This document shows, piece by piece, positions 7,870-16,239 of a stretch of 33,903 nt of DNA (positions within the stretch are counted from its first letter, which is position 1; each line of letters begins with the position of its first letter). The stretch comes from Rubripirellula sp. GTDB taxonomy: Bacteria > Planctomycetota > Planctomycetia > Pirellulales > Pirellulaceae. A model generated the notes under the pieces. The model was not told the origin of the DNA. It ran no database searches and saw only the letters and a list, made by a program, of their open reading frames with translations. A program made the position numbers and the translations under genes. Location: assembly GCA_029245125.1 (NCBI GenBank), contig JAQWPZ010000040.1:1-33903 (forward strand). The letters run 5' to 3'.

Positions 7870-8787
7870 TCAGCGTATCGGCGGAAGCGAGTTCTGACGT
7901 GGATCGTTGGCCAAGCGAGCCTGTTCTACTTCCAACTGTTGCATCCAATCTTGCCCTTGGACCAGTGACGGATTCAAGCGAACAGCTTCTGCGAATGATT
8001 CCTGCGCGGAGGTGGCATCACCTCGTTCCATTGCGAGGGTGGCGAGTTCGATATGTGGACTGTCATCTTCGGGGTCTTTTTGTGCCGCCCGAAGGAATGA
8101 GCGTTTTGCCTCTTCGAAGCGGCCCACCTTTCGCATCGCGATACCTTGCAGAACATCGACTCTGGTAGGCGTTTGCTCGATCCCGATACCCTCTTGCAGG
8201 CGATCAAGTGTCGCCAGCAATCGATCGTATCGTCCTTGTCGCCGATAGATCTCTGCCGCTTCCATTTGGACGGTAGGATAATCCGGTTGTAAGGCAAGGG
8301 CTCGATGATAAGCGGCTAACGCCTCGTCAGCTTCACCGCGAGCATTCAAACAATCTCCTCGCAAAGCCCAGGCTTCGGCCGAATCGCGTTTGGATTCCAG
8401 TGCCCATAGGCTGTGCCGGTCAGCTTCTTCAAGCCTTCCCAGCGTCAGGTACATGCGTCCCAGCCTCTGTACGAATCGAGGATCCCCAGCACTGAGGCGT
8501 ACGGCATGCTCCATGTGCTTGACCGCCAATTCAAGCTCATCGTGTTTCCAATAGGATTCCGCCAATCCCCAATGCGCCCGGTCATCGCTTTCGGATTGTT
8601 CGAGGGCGTTTGTGAACAGCGTCTCGGCGACTTCCCATTGGTCATCATGCATGGCCTCAAATCCTTGTCCGGACAAACGCCGTGCCGCGATTGCCTGGCG
8701 ACTATCACCGAATCTGGAGATCGCCCGGCAACCAGGAGCAGCTAGCAAGAATGCCGCAAGCAAAATGCGGTGAGATGCGACTGCCAT
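7870..8787 (-). CDS. Exported TPR-repeat lipoprotein
   Basis: The protein is 305 aa from ATG 8787. The N-terminus MAVASHRILLAAFLLAAPGC is a signal peptide ending in a lipobox-like APG-C, so the protein is probably anchored to a membrane by a lipid on Cys20. The rest is a series of about six to seven tetratricopeptide repeats, for example DDRAHWGLAESYWKHDELEL, AEAWALRGDCLNARGEADEA and SPHIELATLAMERGDATSAQ. Each shows the W/L-G-A-P spacing of TPR helices. TPR lipoproteins usually act as scaffolds for envelope complexes; no specific partner is evident. The divergent gene at 9002 is unrelated in sequence. The C-terminal 25 residues are polar and look unstructured. Confidence 0.9.
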   Translation of the reverse strand: MAVASHRILLAAFLLAAPGCRAISRFGDSRQAIAARRLSGQGFEAMHDDQWEVAETLFTNALEQSESDDRAHWGLAESYWKHDELELAVKHMEHAVRLSAGDPRFVQRLGRMYLTLGRLEEADRHSLWALESKRDSAEAWALRGDCLNARGEADEALAAYHRALALQPDYPTVQMEAAEIYRRQGRYDRLLATLDRLQEGIGIEQTPTRVDVLQGIAMRKVGRFEEAKRSFLRAAQKDPEDDSPHIELATLAMERGDATSAQESFAEAVRLNPSLVQGQDWMQQLEVEQARLANDPRQNSLPPIR

Positions 8788-9001
8788 GGGTTACCTGGAA
8801 ATGTGGATTTCGAGCCATTTTTTCTTACCAAAAAGCGAGGATCCAAGGCAAGAGAGGGCTACCGCTGTGGTGCTCAGCGATCGTCTGCTCGATCCCCTGA
8901 TCCCGCGACTGACTATCCGCCCTACCGCTCTCGAGTTGCGGTCCTTATCTTCTAGATCTTCCCTTCCAATCACTGCATGTCTCACCCACCGCGATCAGCT
9001 A

Positions 9002-9430
9002 ATGCCCGTCACCTTTGACTCTTTTGGCATCAAGTTCCTCTATCCGGATAACTGGACGCAAGTTGATCGAGCGGAAGAAGAAGGCAAAGAAGGAGTGACG
9101 TTGGAGCTCCCGTCCGGTGGATTCTTCACCATCGAGCGTGTGAACGCCGGTGAGTTGGCCGAGGAGGTGGTGGAGGACGTTGCCGATTCTTTTTCGGAAG
9201 ATTACGGCGATATCGAGCGTGAAGAGATTGATCTAGGTGGCAATGCTGATCAGGAAACGGCGGTTGAGTTCCGGTTTTATTATCTCGATCTACTGATCGT
9301 CAGCCGACTTGCCATCGTTGAACTCGATGGCATGACACTCGTCGTGCAGATGCAGGCGGAAAGCCGAGACTTCGACAAGAACGAGCTTGTTTTTGCGGCC
9401 CTGCTGCAGCAGCTCCGCGGTTCCCTCTAG
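9002..9430 (+). CDS. Small cytosolic protein with PsbP/DcrB/Mog1-like fold
   Basis: The protein is 142 aa from ATG 9002. An open frame continues upstream to 8786, but that part is Ser/Arg-rich and looks like non-coding translation. The start gives MPVTFDSFGIKFLYPDNW, where the F-x-Y-P-x-x-W pattern followed by alternating strands (VTLELPSGGFFTIER, VEFRFYYLDLLIVSRLAIV, MTLVVQMQAE) resembles the PsbP/Mog1/DcrB superfamily. The central part is very acidic. No signal peptide is seen from this start. It stands alone on the plus strand between a divergent TPR gene and a convergent fur-like gene that ends 6 bp downstream. The fold call is an impression from the strand pattern and is not certain. Confidence 0.72.
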   Translation: MPVTFDSFGIKFLYPDNWTQVDRAEEEGKEGVTLELPSGGFFTIERVNAGELAEEVVEDVADSFSEDYGDIEREEIDLGGNADQETAVEFRFYYLDLLIVSRLAIVELDGMTLVVQMQAESRDFDKNELVFAALLQQLRGSL

Positions 9431-9436
9431 GAAACG

Positions 9437-9988
9437 TTAGACCAAGTCTTGTTTTCGTTTGGTTCGCCGACTCTTGCCGCAGTCGCGGCAAACTCCTTGG
9501 ATAATCATTCGGTGGCCCGTGACGCGAAAGCCATGATCGGCCGCTACGCTGTCACGAAGCTTCACAAGTTGATCACTCTGGAATTCAAACAATTCACGGC
9601 ATCGCGTGCAATACAAGTGGTCGTGCTGTGGATACCCGTAATCAAGTTCGTAAACGGTCCGCCCCTCGAGCTGAAAGCTCTTCAGTAGTCCCGCATCAAC
9701 AAATTCGCGAAGCGTTCGGTAGACCGTCGCTAAGCTGACGTAGTTTTTTTCGCCACGTCGCGGCAAGCGATCGATCAATTCATCAGCATCGAAATGGTCA
9801 TGCTCCTGGAATACAGCCTCAATCAAAAACCGCCGTTGGCTGGTTTGCCTTAATCCACGCGATTGCAGATATTCCTCAAAACGCTCCCGACGCGAAAGGG
9901 AGACGTCAAGTGGTTGCAGCGGTTCGGAAGAGGTTGCCACGATCGCAGTCGATTCAAAGTGAGAAATGAGTCTCGGGCGGAGCAGCAT
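9437..9988 (-). CDS. Fur-family metal-responsive transcriptional regulator
   Basis: From ATG 9988 the protein is 183 aa. Starts at GTG 10072 (211 aa) or GTG 9940 are also possible, and the family part begins at about SLSRRERFEEYLQSRGLRQT. The winged-helix domain includes FDADELIDRL and SLATVYRTLREFVDAGLL, the classic Fur recognition-helix signature. The dimerisation domain has HDHLYCTRCRELFEF and ends with GVCRDCGKSRR, giving two CxxC pairs for structural zinc. These support Fur/PerR/Zur membership, but the sequence alone does not tell iron, zinc, manganese or peroxide sensing apart. The upstream CDF metal-transport gene on the same strand makes a metal role attractive, though three genes lie in between or beside it. 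The gene lies about 290 bp after flgM and past a terminator, so it probably has its own promoter. Confidence 0.93.
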   Translation of the reverse strand: MLLRPRLISHFESTAIVATSSEPLQPLDVSLSRRERFEEYLQSRGLRQTSQRRFLIEAVFQEHDHFDADELIDRLPRRGEKNYVSLATVYRTLREFVDAGLLKSFQLEGRTVYELDYGYPQHDHLYCTRCRELFEFQSDQLVKLRDSVAADHGFRVTGHRMIIQGVCRDCGKSRRTKRKQDLV

Positions 9989-10208
9989 CCTTGACCCGAA
10001 GGGAGTCGAGGAGAGTGCGTTGCCCAAACGTCCTCTTATTCTATTCGATATTGCCCTTTCGCCCGATGCCAAGCAGCAAATACCTCGAAGTGGCTGCCAA
10101 AACCACCGTCTCTTGCGGCCGAAGCTTCCAAGACAGGAGTGATTGCTACAGAGTTATCAAGCCCCGTAGCTTCCTCGATTCACGACAATTAGCGGCTGAA
10201 CGCAGTCG

Positions 10209-10227
10209 AAAAACCGCTGACGCGGTT
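10209..10227 (-). terminator. Probable intrinsic terminator after flgM
   Basis: On the minus strand the sequence reads AACCGC-GTCA-GCGGTT followed directly by TTT, so the 3' arm runs into five consecutive T residues. The perfect 6-bp stem has a 4-nt loop. It lies about 50 bp past the flgM stop codon and well before the fur-like start, which fits termination of the flgM transcript. Confidence 0.65.
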
Positions 10228-10277
10228 CCAACGACCGGCGGTTCAGCCTCTGGAGGCATTCCAGGCGTCTCTTCGAT

Positions 10278-10574
10278 TTATCCGAGTTGATCGAGGATGC
10301 GGTCAAGTGCCGCATCCAGTTTTTCTGGTGTCTCGTAGCTGCCGTCCGCGATTTGGCGACGTAGTTCAGCGACTCGCTCGATTCGAATCTCTCCGCTACC
10401 GGCGACTGGAGCGCCGAGGTCAAGTCGATTCGCGCCTGGTGCGGCGGAAAGGTCCAGTTGGTCCACAGGGGCAGCGGACTGCTTGGAGTTGACCCCGGCA
10501 GCCTTAGGCGGCTGCGGACGTGATGCACCACCGGTAGGAGGTGTGGAAACCCGGTAAGGGCCATAAATCTGCAT
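10278..10574 (-). CDS. flgM: FlgM-like anti-sigma-28 factor
   Basis: The protein is 98 aa from ATG 10574, with GGGAG about ten bases upstream. Residues 1-50 are a Pro/Ala/Ser-rich disordered part (MQIYGPYRVSTPPTGG...). The C-terminal half, VDQLDLSAAP then IRIERVAELRRQIADGSYET and PEKLDAALDRILDQLG, matches the FlgM sigma-binding region: R-x-x-K/R-x-x-x-L-R-x-x-I-x-x-G-x-Y-x-x-x-x-x-x-L-A. FlgM binds the flagellar sigma factor FliA and holds it inactive until it is exported through the completed hook-basal body. No other flagellar gene is in the window, so this is an isolated copy. The length is normal for the family. Confidence 0.87.
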   Translation of the reverse strand: MQIYGPYRVSTPPTGGASRPQPPKAAGVNSKQSAAPVDQLDLSAAPGANRLDLGAPVAGSGEIRIERVAELRRQIADGSYETPEKLDAALDRILDQLG

Positions 10575-10954
10575 AATCGTATTGCTCCCATGAGGGACGG
10601 AAATTTCCGAGATCGACTACGTCCAACATTGGACGCCCCTGTCAATCGGCGGAATGCAAAAGCGCAAATGACCGGGCCTGCGGCACATTCCATCCTGGAA
10701 TATGTTTCAGTCAGGCCGTTTCCACGTCGGTCGTCAGCGCCGCGATCCTTGTCCCAGGATGCAATCCGTAAGCGAAAAAAGAGACTTTTCAGCGCAAATA
10801 CAAGCGAAAACATTTGTTGTATCGCCCTAATTGCTCGCTGCTCTTCACCCTTTTCGCAAAAAAGACCACCACTCCCGGCGACAAACACTGATCGGAAACT
10901 ATCAGATCCGTGAAACAAGCGACAAGGGCAATGGGCTCGTTTTCATTTTGACCA
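10575..10954. other. 380-bp non-coding region upstream of flgM
   Basis: No supported gene is seen here. On the minus strand it contains TTGACA (10645-10640), a GCCGATTG box (10650-10643) resembling a sigma-28 -10 element but without a matching upstream box, and the near-perfect palindrome GTCCAACATTGGAC (10621-10634). A 253-codon minus-strand frame overlaps this region and flgM, but its translation is basic, irregular and unlike any family. Confidence 0.55.
10621..10634. promoter_or_regulatory. Palindromic candidate operator upstream of flgM
   Basis: GTCCAA-CA-TTGGAC is a 6-bp inverted repeat with a 2-bp centre, 47 bp before the flgM start codon and just downstream of a TTGACA hexamer on the minus strand. 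The position suits a repressor site or the base of a 5'-leader hairpin. No regulator is identified. Confidence 0.45.
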
Positions 10955-13117
10955 TTACCACAGCCGCAATACGCTGATCACATTGTGGTGTTGGTCGGTC
11001 CAGAGCGGGGCATGTGAAATCGTTTCTTTGCTAGCATCCTCAGCGACCGACATACGCGGATCAAGCCACAGCGGGTGATCTGCTTCGGTCAGTAGAACCC
11101 AAGTCGCGTGTTGTGTGCCCAGGTCTTGGTTTCCTTCACTTCGGATGACGCGGCTGATCAGCTTCGCGTCAGCGGCCAGGCGATGAACCAGAGGAACGAG
11201 ATCGAGGTGATTGTTCGAGACATGCACCGCGAGGACTCCCTGCTCCGTCAAACGCTCTTGATAGAGTTTGATTGCTTCGCGAGTCAGTAAGTGGGCGGGA
11301 ATCGCGTCACTGCTGAATGCATCCAAAACCAGTAAATCGAATTTTTTAGCTGTCATCCGCTCCAGTACCAGCCGTCCGTCACCAAGATGTGTGTGGATGG
11401 TCGATGGTGTATCTGCCAGGAATCGAAAATGCTCATTGGCGATGTCGACGACCGACGGATTGATCTCGATCATGGCGTAGGAATCTTTTGCTCGACCGTA
11501 CGCTGCCAACACACCGCACCCTAGGCCTACGACGCCGATTTGCAGGGAATCCTGGTCCTGTTGCATTGAAGCGATTGCCAATCCAATACCGCTTTGCCGG
11601 CCGTAGTAGGTTGTCGGTTCTTTTGCATTGGGTTCGAATCGCTGCATGCCGTGAATCGTGCTGCCGTGGACCAACCGTGTTCCCGCCGCGTCGCGAACGA
11701 CATGCAAGACGCCAAAGAAATTGCGTTCTGATGCGATGATTTCATCTTGAGGCGCGATCGCGATCGCCAGTAACGGCGCAATCAGAAGTACGAAAGCAGC
11801 AAACCGCAATCGATAAGCAGCGGACCAATCGTAGCGGGATTGCCGCCAGCCTTTGCAGGCAAAGAACATTAGGAAAGTAAGCGTGGTTACCACTGCCAAG
11901 CAGATGGGAAGTTCAAGGTGGGTACTTAGCAGGACGGGACAGAGGATTGCGACAATCACACCTCCGATTGCGCCGCCGGCCGACAGCAGCATGTAATATT
12001 GGGTCAACAGTGATGAGTCTGGCTTCAATCTCGCTACTTCACCGTGGCATAGCAAGCAAACGCCAAACAACAGCGTTAAATAACTGCTTGTTTCTGCGAT
12101 TAATCGCATCGACCCAGGTAACAAAGGTTTCAGTTGTATGGTCAGGATCGCTAGTAGTGTTAGTCCAGCGATCAACTTGGGTTGGTACCAATGAGGTGAG
12201 TCAAAGCAGATGATGAAGCTAATCAGGTACAGGCTGAGAGGTAGAACCCATAGCAAGGGGATGACAGCGATGTCTTGGCAGACATGGTTGGTGACGACGA
12301 GTAGCGTGGTCGATGCCAAGGCTGGTAAGCCGAGCCAAGTCAAACGCCGACCCAAAAAACTCTCGTTACTCGAACTTCTCGTGTGCTTGCCAAATAGATT
12401 TGGCTCGGCGCTGCCACGCGGTTCGTGATTCTCTGCGGGTGTCGCTAACAGAAGTTTTTCAGCAGGAAGACGCAGTAATCGAATCGCTAGCCAGCCTTGA
12501 ATCAGCACAAATGCCAAGAAGAGCAATGACCAGGTGACGGACTGATCAGACACTGACAAGAGTGGTTCCACCAGAAATGGGTAGCTCAGCAAGGCGACCA
12601 GGGAGCCAGCATTTGATAAAGCGTAGAGTCGATAGACTCGTTGGCTTTGGTCGTGATAACTAAGCCATGCCTGCACGAGTGGGCCTGTGCTCGACAATAC
12701 GAAATACGGCAGTCCAACATGCGCCGTAAGCATCCACAGCAAGTGAATGAGCGGTGACTCAGTGCCAATTGGCTTCCAAGCGTCGGAAGGTTCAATTGGC
12801 AGCGCGAGGGCGGCGGTGGAAAGCAGAGCCAAATGGGTAAAGGCCTGAGCCGACGGTCGTAGGTACGTTCGCAGTAGGTGGGCATAGATGTAGCCACCGC
12901 AGAGCAGGATCTGGAAAAACAGCATGCAGGTGGTCCAAACAGCTGGCGTTCCGCCAAACCATGGGAGCACGCATTTGCTAATGACAGGCTGGACTTGAAA
13001 GACCAGAAATGCCCCTAAGAGAGTGGTTGCCGCGAACCAAAAGATTGATTCTGGCCGCCAGGTACCCGGCTTCAGGGATCGGCTGCGGACCGTTTGTTTG
13101 GGTTGTTCTGGTTGCAT
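10955..13117 (-). CDS. Membrane (MFS-like) protein fused to spermidine-synthase-like methyltransferase-fold domain
   Basis: The protein is 720 aa from ATG 13117; a GTG at 13168 would add 17 residues. Residues 25-470 contain about a dozen hydrophobic segments, starting with FWFAATTLLGAFLVFQVQPV and FGGTPAVWTTCMLFFQILLC, the typical start of the 'fused MFS/spermidine synthase' family. The C-terminal 220 residues hold a Rossmann domain: GVVGLGCGVLAAYG (nucleotide-loop glycines), YAMIEINPSVVDIA (acidic end of strand 2), GDGRLVLE, and LLVLDAFSSDAIPAHLLT in the spermidine-synthase position. These enzymes are presumed to handle aminopropyl or other S-adenosyl substrates at the membrane, but family members of this fused type are not well characterised. 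It follows a CDF gene by 167 bp on the same strand; a functional link is not evident. Confidence 0.9.
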   Translation of the reverse strand: MQPEQPKQTVRSRSLKPGTWRPESIFWFAATTLLGAFLVFQVQPVISKCVLPWFGGTPAVWTTCMLFFQILLCGGYIYAHLLRTYLRPSAQAFTHLALLSTAALALPIEPSDAWKPIGTESPLIHLLWMLTAHVGLPYFVLSSTGPLVQAWLSYHDQSQRVYRLYALSNAGSLVALLSYPFLVEPLLSVSDQSVTWSLLFLAFVLIQGWLAIRLLRLPAEKLLLATPAENHEPRGSAEPNLFGKHTRSSSNESFLGRRLTWLGLPALASTTLLVVTNHVCQDIAVIPLLWVLPLSLYLISFIICFDSPHWYQPKLIAGLTLLAILTIQLKPLLPGSMRLIAETSSYLTLLFGVCLLCHGEVARLKPDSSLLTQYYMLLSAGGAIGGVIVAILCPVLLSTHLELPICLAVVTTLTFLMFFACKGWRQSRYDWSAAYRLRFAAFVLLIAPLLAIAIAPQDEIIASERNFFGVLHVVRDAAGTRLVHGSTIHGMQRFEPNAKEPTTYYGRQSGIGLAIASMQQDQDSLQIGVVGLGCGVLAAYGRAKDSYAMIEINPSVVDIANEHFRFLADTPSTIHTHLGDGRLVLERMTAKKFDLLVLDAFSSDAIPAHLLTREAIKLYQERLTEQGVLAVHVSNNHLDLVPLVHRLAADAKLISRVIRSEGNQDLGTQHATWVLLTEADHPLWLDPRMSVAEDASKETISHAPLWTDQHHNVISVLRLW

Positions 13118-13284
13118 GGTCAGCGGTTTCTTGGGCACACGGAAAGTCTGCGCAGAAACGTAGGTCACGATGCAAGCGGAACCGCAAGTGCGGTCAAGAT
13201 TCCAGTGCCTGTAACAGTGGAGAAATCGGTCGTCTGCCGAGCTGCTCTGTTCATCCTGCGGGCAGCTTCAGTTGGCCGTTTTCG

Positions 13285-14250
13285 TCAACGGCTCAATGAC
13301 GCGTTGTGATGCGGTTCGACGTGAACGTGGACGTCACGAACGCGAGGCATCTCTAACAACAATCGATCTTTGACTTTGTGAGCGATTCGATGCCCTTCTT
13401 CGACCGTCAATTCTCCATCCACTTCGATGTGGATTTCGATGAAATACTCCATGCCGCTTCTGCGAACACGGAGCTTTTCAACGTCTGCTACCCCATCCAC
13501 CGTTACTCCGATTGTCCGTACGTGATCAACGATCTGCGGTTCGGCTTGTTGATCCATCAGTTCGATTGCAGTGCCTCGGAAGATGCGGAGCCCATTGAAA
13601 ATCAAGATGCCACAAACGCAGATTGCTGCGGCTGGGTCCACATATTTGGCGATTGGGCCGAGGTAGGGTGCGACCAATAGAGACACGGCGACCATGCCCG
13701 AGCCAATTGCATCGCTGCGATAATCCCACGCAACAGCTTTGAGAGCGGCTGAATCAGTTCGTCTCGCGACTCGTAGCGTATGGCGATAGGTGATCTCTTT
13801 CACGATTCCGCACGTGGCAGCCACTCCGCCTGCGATTAAACCTGGGACAAGTCGTTGATCGCCGAAGCCTTTGATCGTTTCTAAAGCCAAGACTGCGGCA
13901 CTGAAGGCGACAAGCAGTCCTACGCACAAGCCTGCGATTGATTCAGCTTTGGTGTGTCCGTACGGGTGGTCATCATCTTCGTCAGTCTGTGCGACATGCA
14001 ATGCGGAGCGGACTGCGATTGCGCTTGCCACATCGCCGATTGAGTTGACCGCATCAGCAATCAAGGCTGCTGAATTGCTCGTCACTCCGGCGACCAATTT
14101 GATAATGACCAAAGACACATTGACGCCAAGACCGCGAAGGGCAGCACGCGAGGCGTCAGCATAGAGCCGATTTCGAACTGCTAAAGATGCTTCGCTGCGA
14201 GGAGGAGAAATCGACAAGACGAGGCTATGCAGAGAGGATGAGAAACCCAT
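13285..14250 (-). CDS. Cation diffusion facilitator (CDF) metal exporter, NDDD-type site
   Basis: The protein is 321 aa from ATG 14250; a GTG at 14265 would add five residues. There are six predicted membrane helices and a cytoplasmic C-terminal domain ending in RVRDVHVHVEPHH. Family motifs are SNSAALIADAVNSIGDVAS in TM2, HPYGHTKAES after TM2-3, and AVAWDYRSDAIGSG in TM5. Aligned with E. coli YiiP, the transport-site residues Asp45/Asp49/His153/Asp157 become Asn69/Asp73/Asp176/Asp180. The loss of the TM5 His is unlike zinc exporters and more like manganese- or iron-type CDFs. The protein probably exports a divalent cation in exchange for protons across the inner membrane. The C-terminal domain is intact. 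It lies 58 bp after the radical SAM gene. Confidence 0.93.
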   Translation of the reverse strand: MGFSSSLHSLVLSISPPRSEASLAVRNRLYADASRAALRGLGVNVSLVIIKLVAGVTSNSAALIADAVNSIGDVASAIAVRSALHVAQTDEDDDHPYGHTKAESIAGLCVGLLVAFSAAVLALETIKGFGDQRLVPGLIAGGVAATCGIVKEITYRHTLRVARRTDSAALKAVAWDYRSDAIGSGMVAVSLLVAPYLGPIAKYVDPAAAICVCGILIFNGLRIFRGTAIELMDQQAEPQIVDHVRTIGVTVDGVADVEKLRVRRSGMEYFIEIHIEVDGELTVEEGHRIAHKVKDRLLLEMPRVRDVHVHVEPHHNASLSR

Positions 14251-14308
14251 GCCTATCAGCCACACTGGACTTCAAGGCGGCGGGGAAACGTTGCAGCAGG
14301 TTTCGGCT

Positions 14309-16153
14309 TTATTCGGAATCGGTGACGTTTGCCATCTCGGCCAATTGGATGGTCGCCCTGCTCTGCTCTTTTTCGAGATAGGCACGGCCAAATTTTACGT
14401 TAACGTGGTCCCACGGTAATTTGTCCATCAGTTCATATTTTTGATGAACTTGTTGCTCGACATCGATGTCCGCATCCTCGATCGCTGTCCACCAACGATC
14501 AGCATCCAAGTACTCTGTCCATCCATCCATCCTTGCGCCACGTTGCCAGGCTAAGCGGATAGCCTTTCCTGTCCTGCGATCACCACGGCTGAGGACACCC
14601 TCCAATAAACTCGTTTCGATCGCGTGACACTTCACGGTGACACTGCGAATTCGGCAGCGTTTTCGTAAATAGCTGTGTGCCCAGCGGAAATATTCACGAT
14701 GTTGCATGCCGTTCCATTGGTAGGGCGTATGCGCTTTGGGAACAAAGTTGGATACGCTGGCGGTCACCCTCGCGTACCGACCCGTTTCTTCTTTTCCAAC
14801 CGTCGCTATCGTCTCGGCAAGATCGATGATGCCATCCAGGTCGACAGGACGTTCGCCTGGTAATCCGCACATGAAGTAGAGTTTGATACTGTCGAATCCG
14901 TTTTGGAAGGCGACACGTGTGCCCTCTATCAGGTCACTGTTTTTGATCTTCTTGCGGATTTGTTCCCGCATGTCATCGCGAGCAACTTCTGGTGCTAGCG
15001 TCATGCTGCGACGACGGTCGCTACCGAGCAGAATGGGAAGGGTTCGTAACTGTTCATTCACACGTAAACTTGGGACACTGATATTTACCCCCAGCGGTTT
15101 GAAAACTTCATGCAGTTTTACAACGAGAGGTTCGAAATGCGGATAGTCGCTGCTGGACAATGACAAGATGCTGATCTCGTTGTATCCCGTATTGCGATAG
15201 CTTTCCAACGCGCCTTCCACGATGGTATCGACTTCGCGAACTCTTAGCGGACGCTTGATCACCGTGCTCTGGCAAAATCTGCAGAGGTGCGGACAGCCCC
15301 GCATGATTTCCACTGCAATCCGGTCATGGACACATTCGATGTAGGGAACGATTGGACTGGTCGGCAACGGAATGCCGTCCAAGTCGCTGATCACACTTGG
15401 CGCGATTGTTTCGGGGACATCGTTGCGAGTTCGGTTCAACGCTGCGATGCGTCCGTCGGCATACTCCGGTTCATAGAATCGTGGCACGTACGCACAGTCA
15501 AGCGACTTAGCGATATGGGCTAACGCCTCTTCCCGCTGACGCTGGCCTTCTGAGCCACTTGCGAAAGTCCCATCGGCTTGACGATAGGGTTCACGCAGTT
15601 CCAGCCACATATCACAGATCTTCGGAAGCACCGGTTCGCCATCTCCGGTGATCATGACGTCAAAATAGTCTGCCATCGGTTCAGGATTTTGGCAGCACGG
15701 TCCACCGGCAACCAACAGTGGATCGCCAAGCGTTCGATCGCAAGACTCGAGCGGAATCCCGCCCAGGTCAATCATTGTCAGCACATTGGGCGAGCTGATC
15801 TCATACTGCAGTGACAAACCGATGACATCGAAATCAGACAGAGCCGTGAATGTCTCGAGACTGTAGAGCGGAATGTCGTGCTTTCGCAGTTGCTGCTCCA
15901 TATCGGGCCAAGGTGTAAAGACACGCTCGGCACACCAGTCATCACGGCGGTTTATGAGTGAGTAAAGCACCTGCAATCCATGGTGGCTCATCCCGATCGT
16001 GTAGGCGTCAGGAAATCCGAGGCATAGTTTGCCACGCACTTTACTGTGGTCTTTGACCACGATGTTTCGTTCACCGCCAACGTATTGGGCGGGAGTTTGG
16101 ACGTGGGGCCAAACTCGGGACTCAAGTTGCTGTCGTCGCTGATGATTGATCAT
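14309..16153 (-). CDS. TIGR03960-type B12-binding-like radical SAM protein
   Basis: The protein is 614 aa from ATG 16153. The N-terminal part (GKLCLGFPDAYTIGMSHHGL to VAGGPCCQNPEPM and FDVMITGDGEPVLP) is the degenerate cobalamin-binding-like domain of this family. The radical SAM core follows with MRGCPHLCRFCQSTVIKRPL, where Cys287, Cys291 and Cys294 form the CxxxCxxC iron-sulfur site. GLPGERPVDLDGIIDLAETI lies in the barrel. The family is conserved in many anaerobes and planctomycetes, and is often fused to or followed by a DUF2344 (TIGR03936) domain. Here that partner is absent: the gene ends at about 610 aa and a CDF gene follows. Substrate and function are not known to me. Confidence 0.92.
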   Translation of the reverse strand: MINHQRRQQLESRVWPHVQTPAQYVGGERNIVVKDHSKVRGKLCLGFPDAYTIGMSHHGLQVLYSLINRRDDWCAERVFTPWPDMEQQLRKHDIPLYSLETFTALSDFDVIGLSLQYEISSPNVLTMIDLGGIPLESCDRTLGDPLLVAGGPCCQNPEPMADYFDVMITGDGEPVLPKICDMWLELREPYRQADGTFASGSEGQRQREEALAHIAKSLDCAYVPRFYEPEYADGRIAALNRTRNDVPETIAPSVISDLDGIPLPTSPIVPYIECVHDRIAVEIMRGCPHLCRFCQSTVIKRPLRVREVDTIVEGALESYRNTGYNEISILSLSSSDYPHFEPLVVKLHEVFKPLGVNISVPSLRVNEQLRTLPILLGSDRRRSMTLAPEVARDDMREQIRKKIKNSDLIEGTRVAFQNGFDSIKLYFMCGLPGERPVDLDGIIDLAETIATVGKEETGRYARVTASVSNFVPKAHTPYQWNGMQHREYFRWAHSYLRKRCRIRSVTVKCHAIETSLLEGVLSRGDRRTGKAIRLAWQRGARMDGWTEYLDADRWWTAIEDADIDVEQQVHQKYELMDKLPWDHVNVKFGRAYLEKEQSRATIQLAEMANVTDSE

Positions 16154-16160
16154 GAATGGT

Positions 16161-16166
16161 TATAAT
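16161..16166 (+). promoter_or_regulatory. Candidate -10 element (TATAAT) for the Rieske gene
   Basis: A perfect TATAAT lies within GGTTATAATCG on the plus strand just after the divergent radical SAM start. The same 11-bp string recurs before the sulfatase gene at about 16859-16869. No convincing -35 hexamer is seen at the expected distance. It would give a 5' leader of roughly 140 bases containing two hairpins. Confidence 0.4.
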
Positions 16167-16239
16167 CGATTCGTGATATCGGATATCTTGGGAGCGGCTG
16201 ACCGCGAGTCACCGCATTGCTAAAGTGTGTCTGACAGGC

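Noticed and set aside
10643..10650. Sigma-28 promoter for flgM based on GCCGATTG
   Set aside because: The -35 part (TAAA-like) is missing at the expected spacing, so it is mentioned only as a weak box and not called as a promoter.
10157..10918. 253-codon minus-strand open frame across the flgM region
   Set aside because: It overlaps the recognisable flgM gene in another frame, its translation is basic and irregular, and no motif or family pattern is seen.
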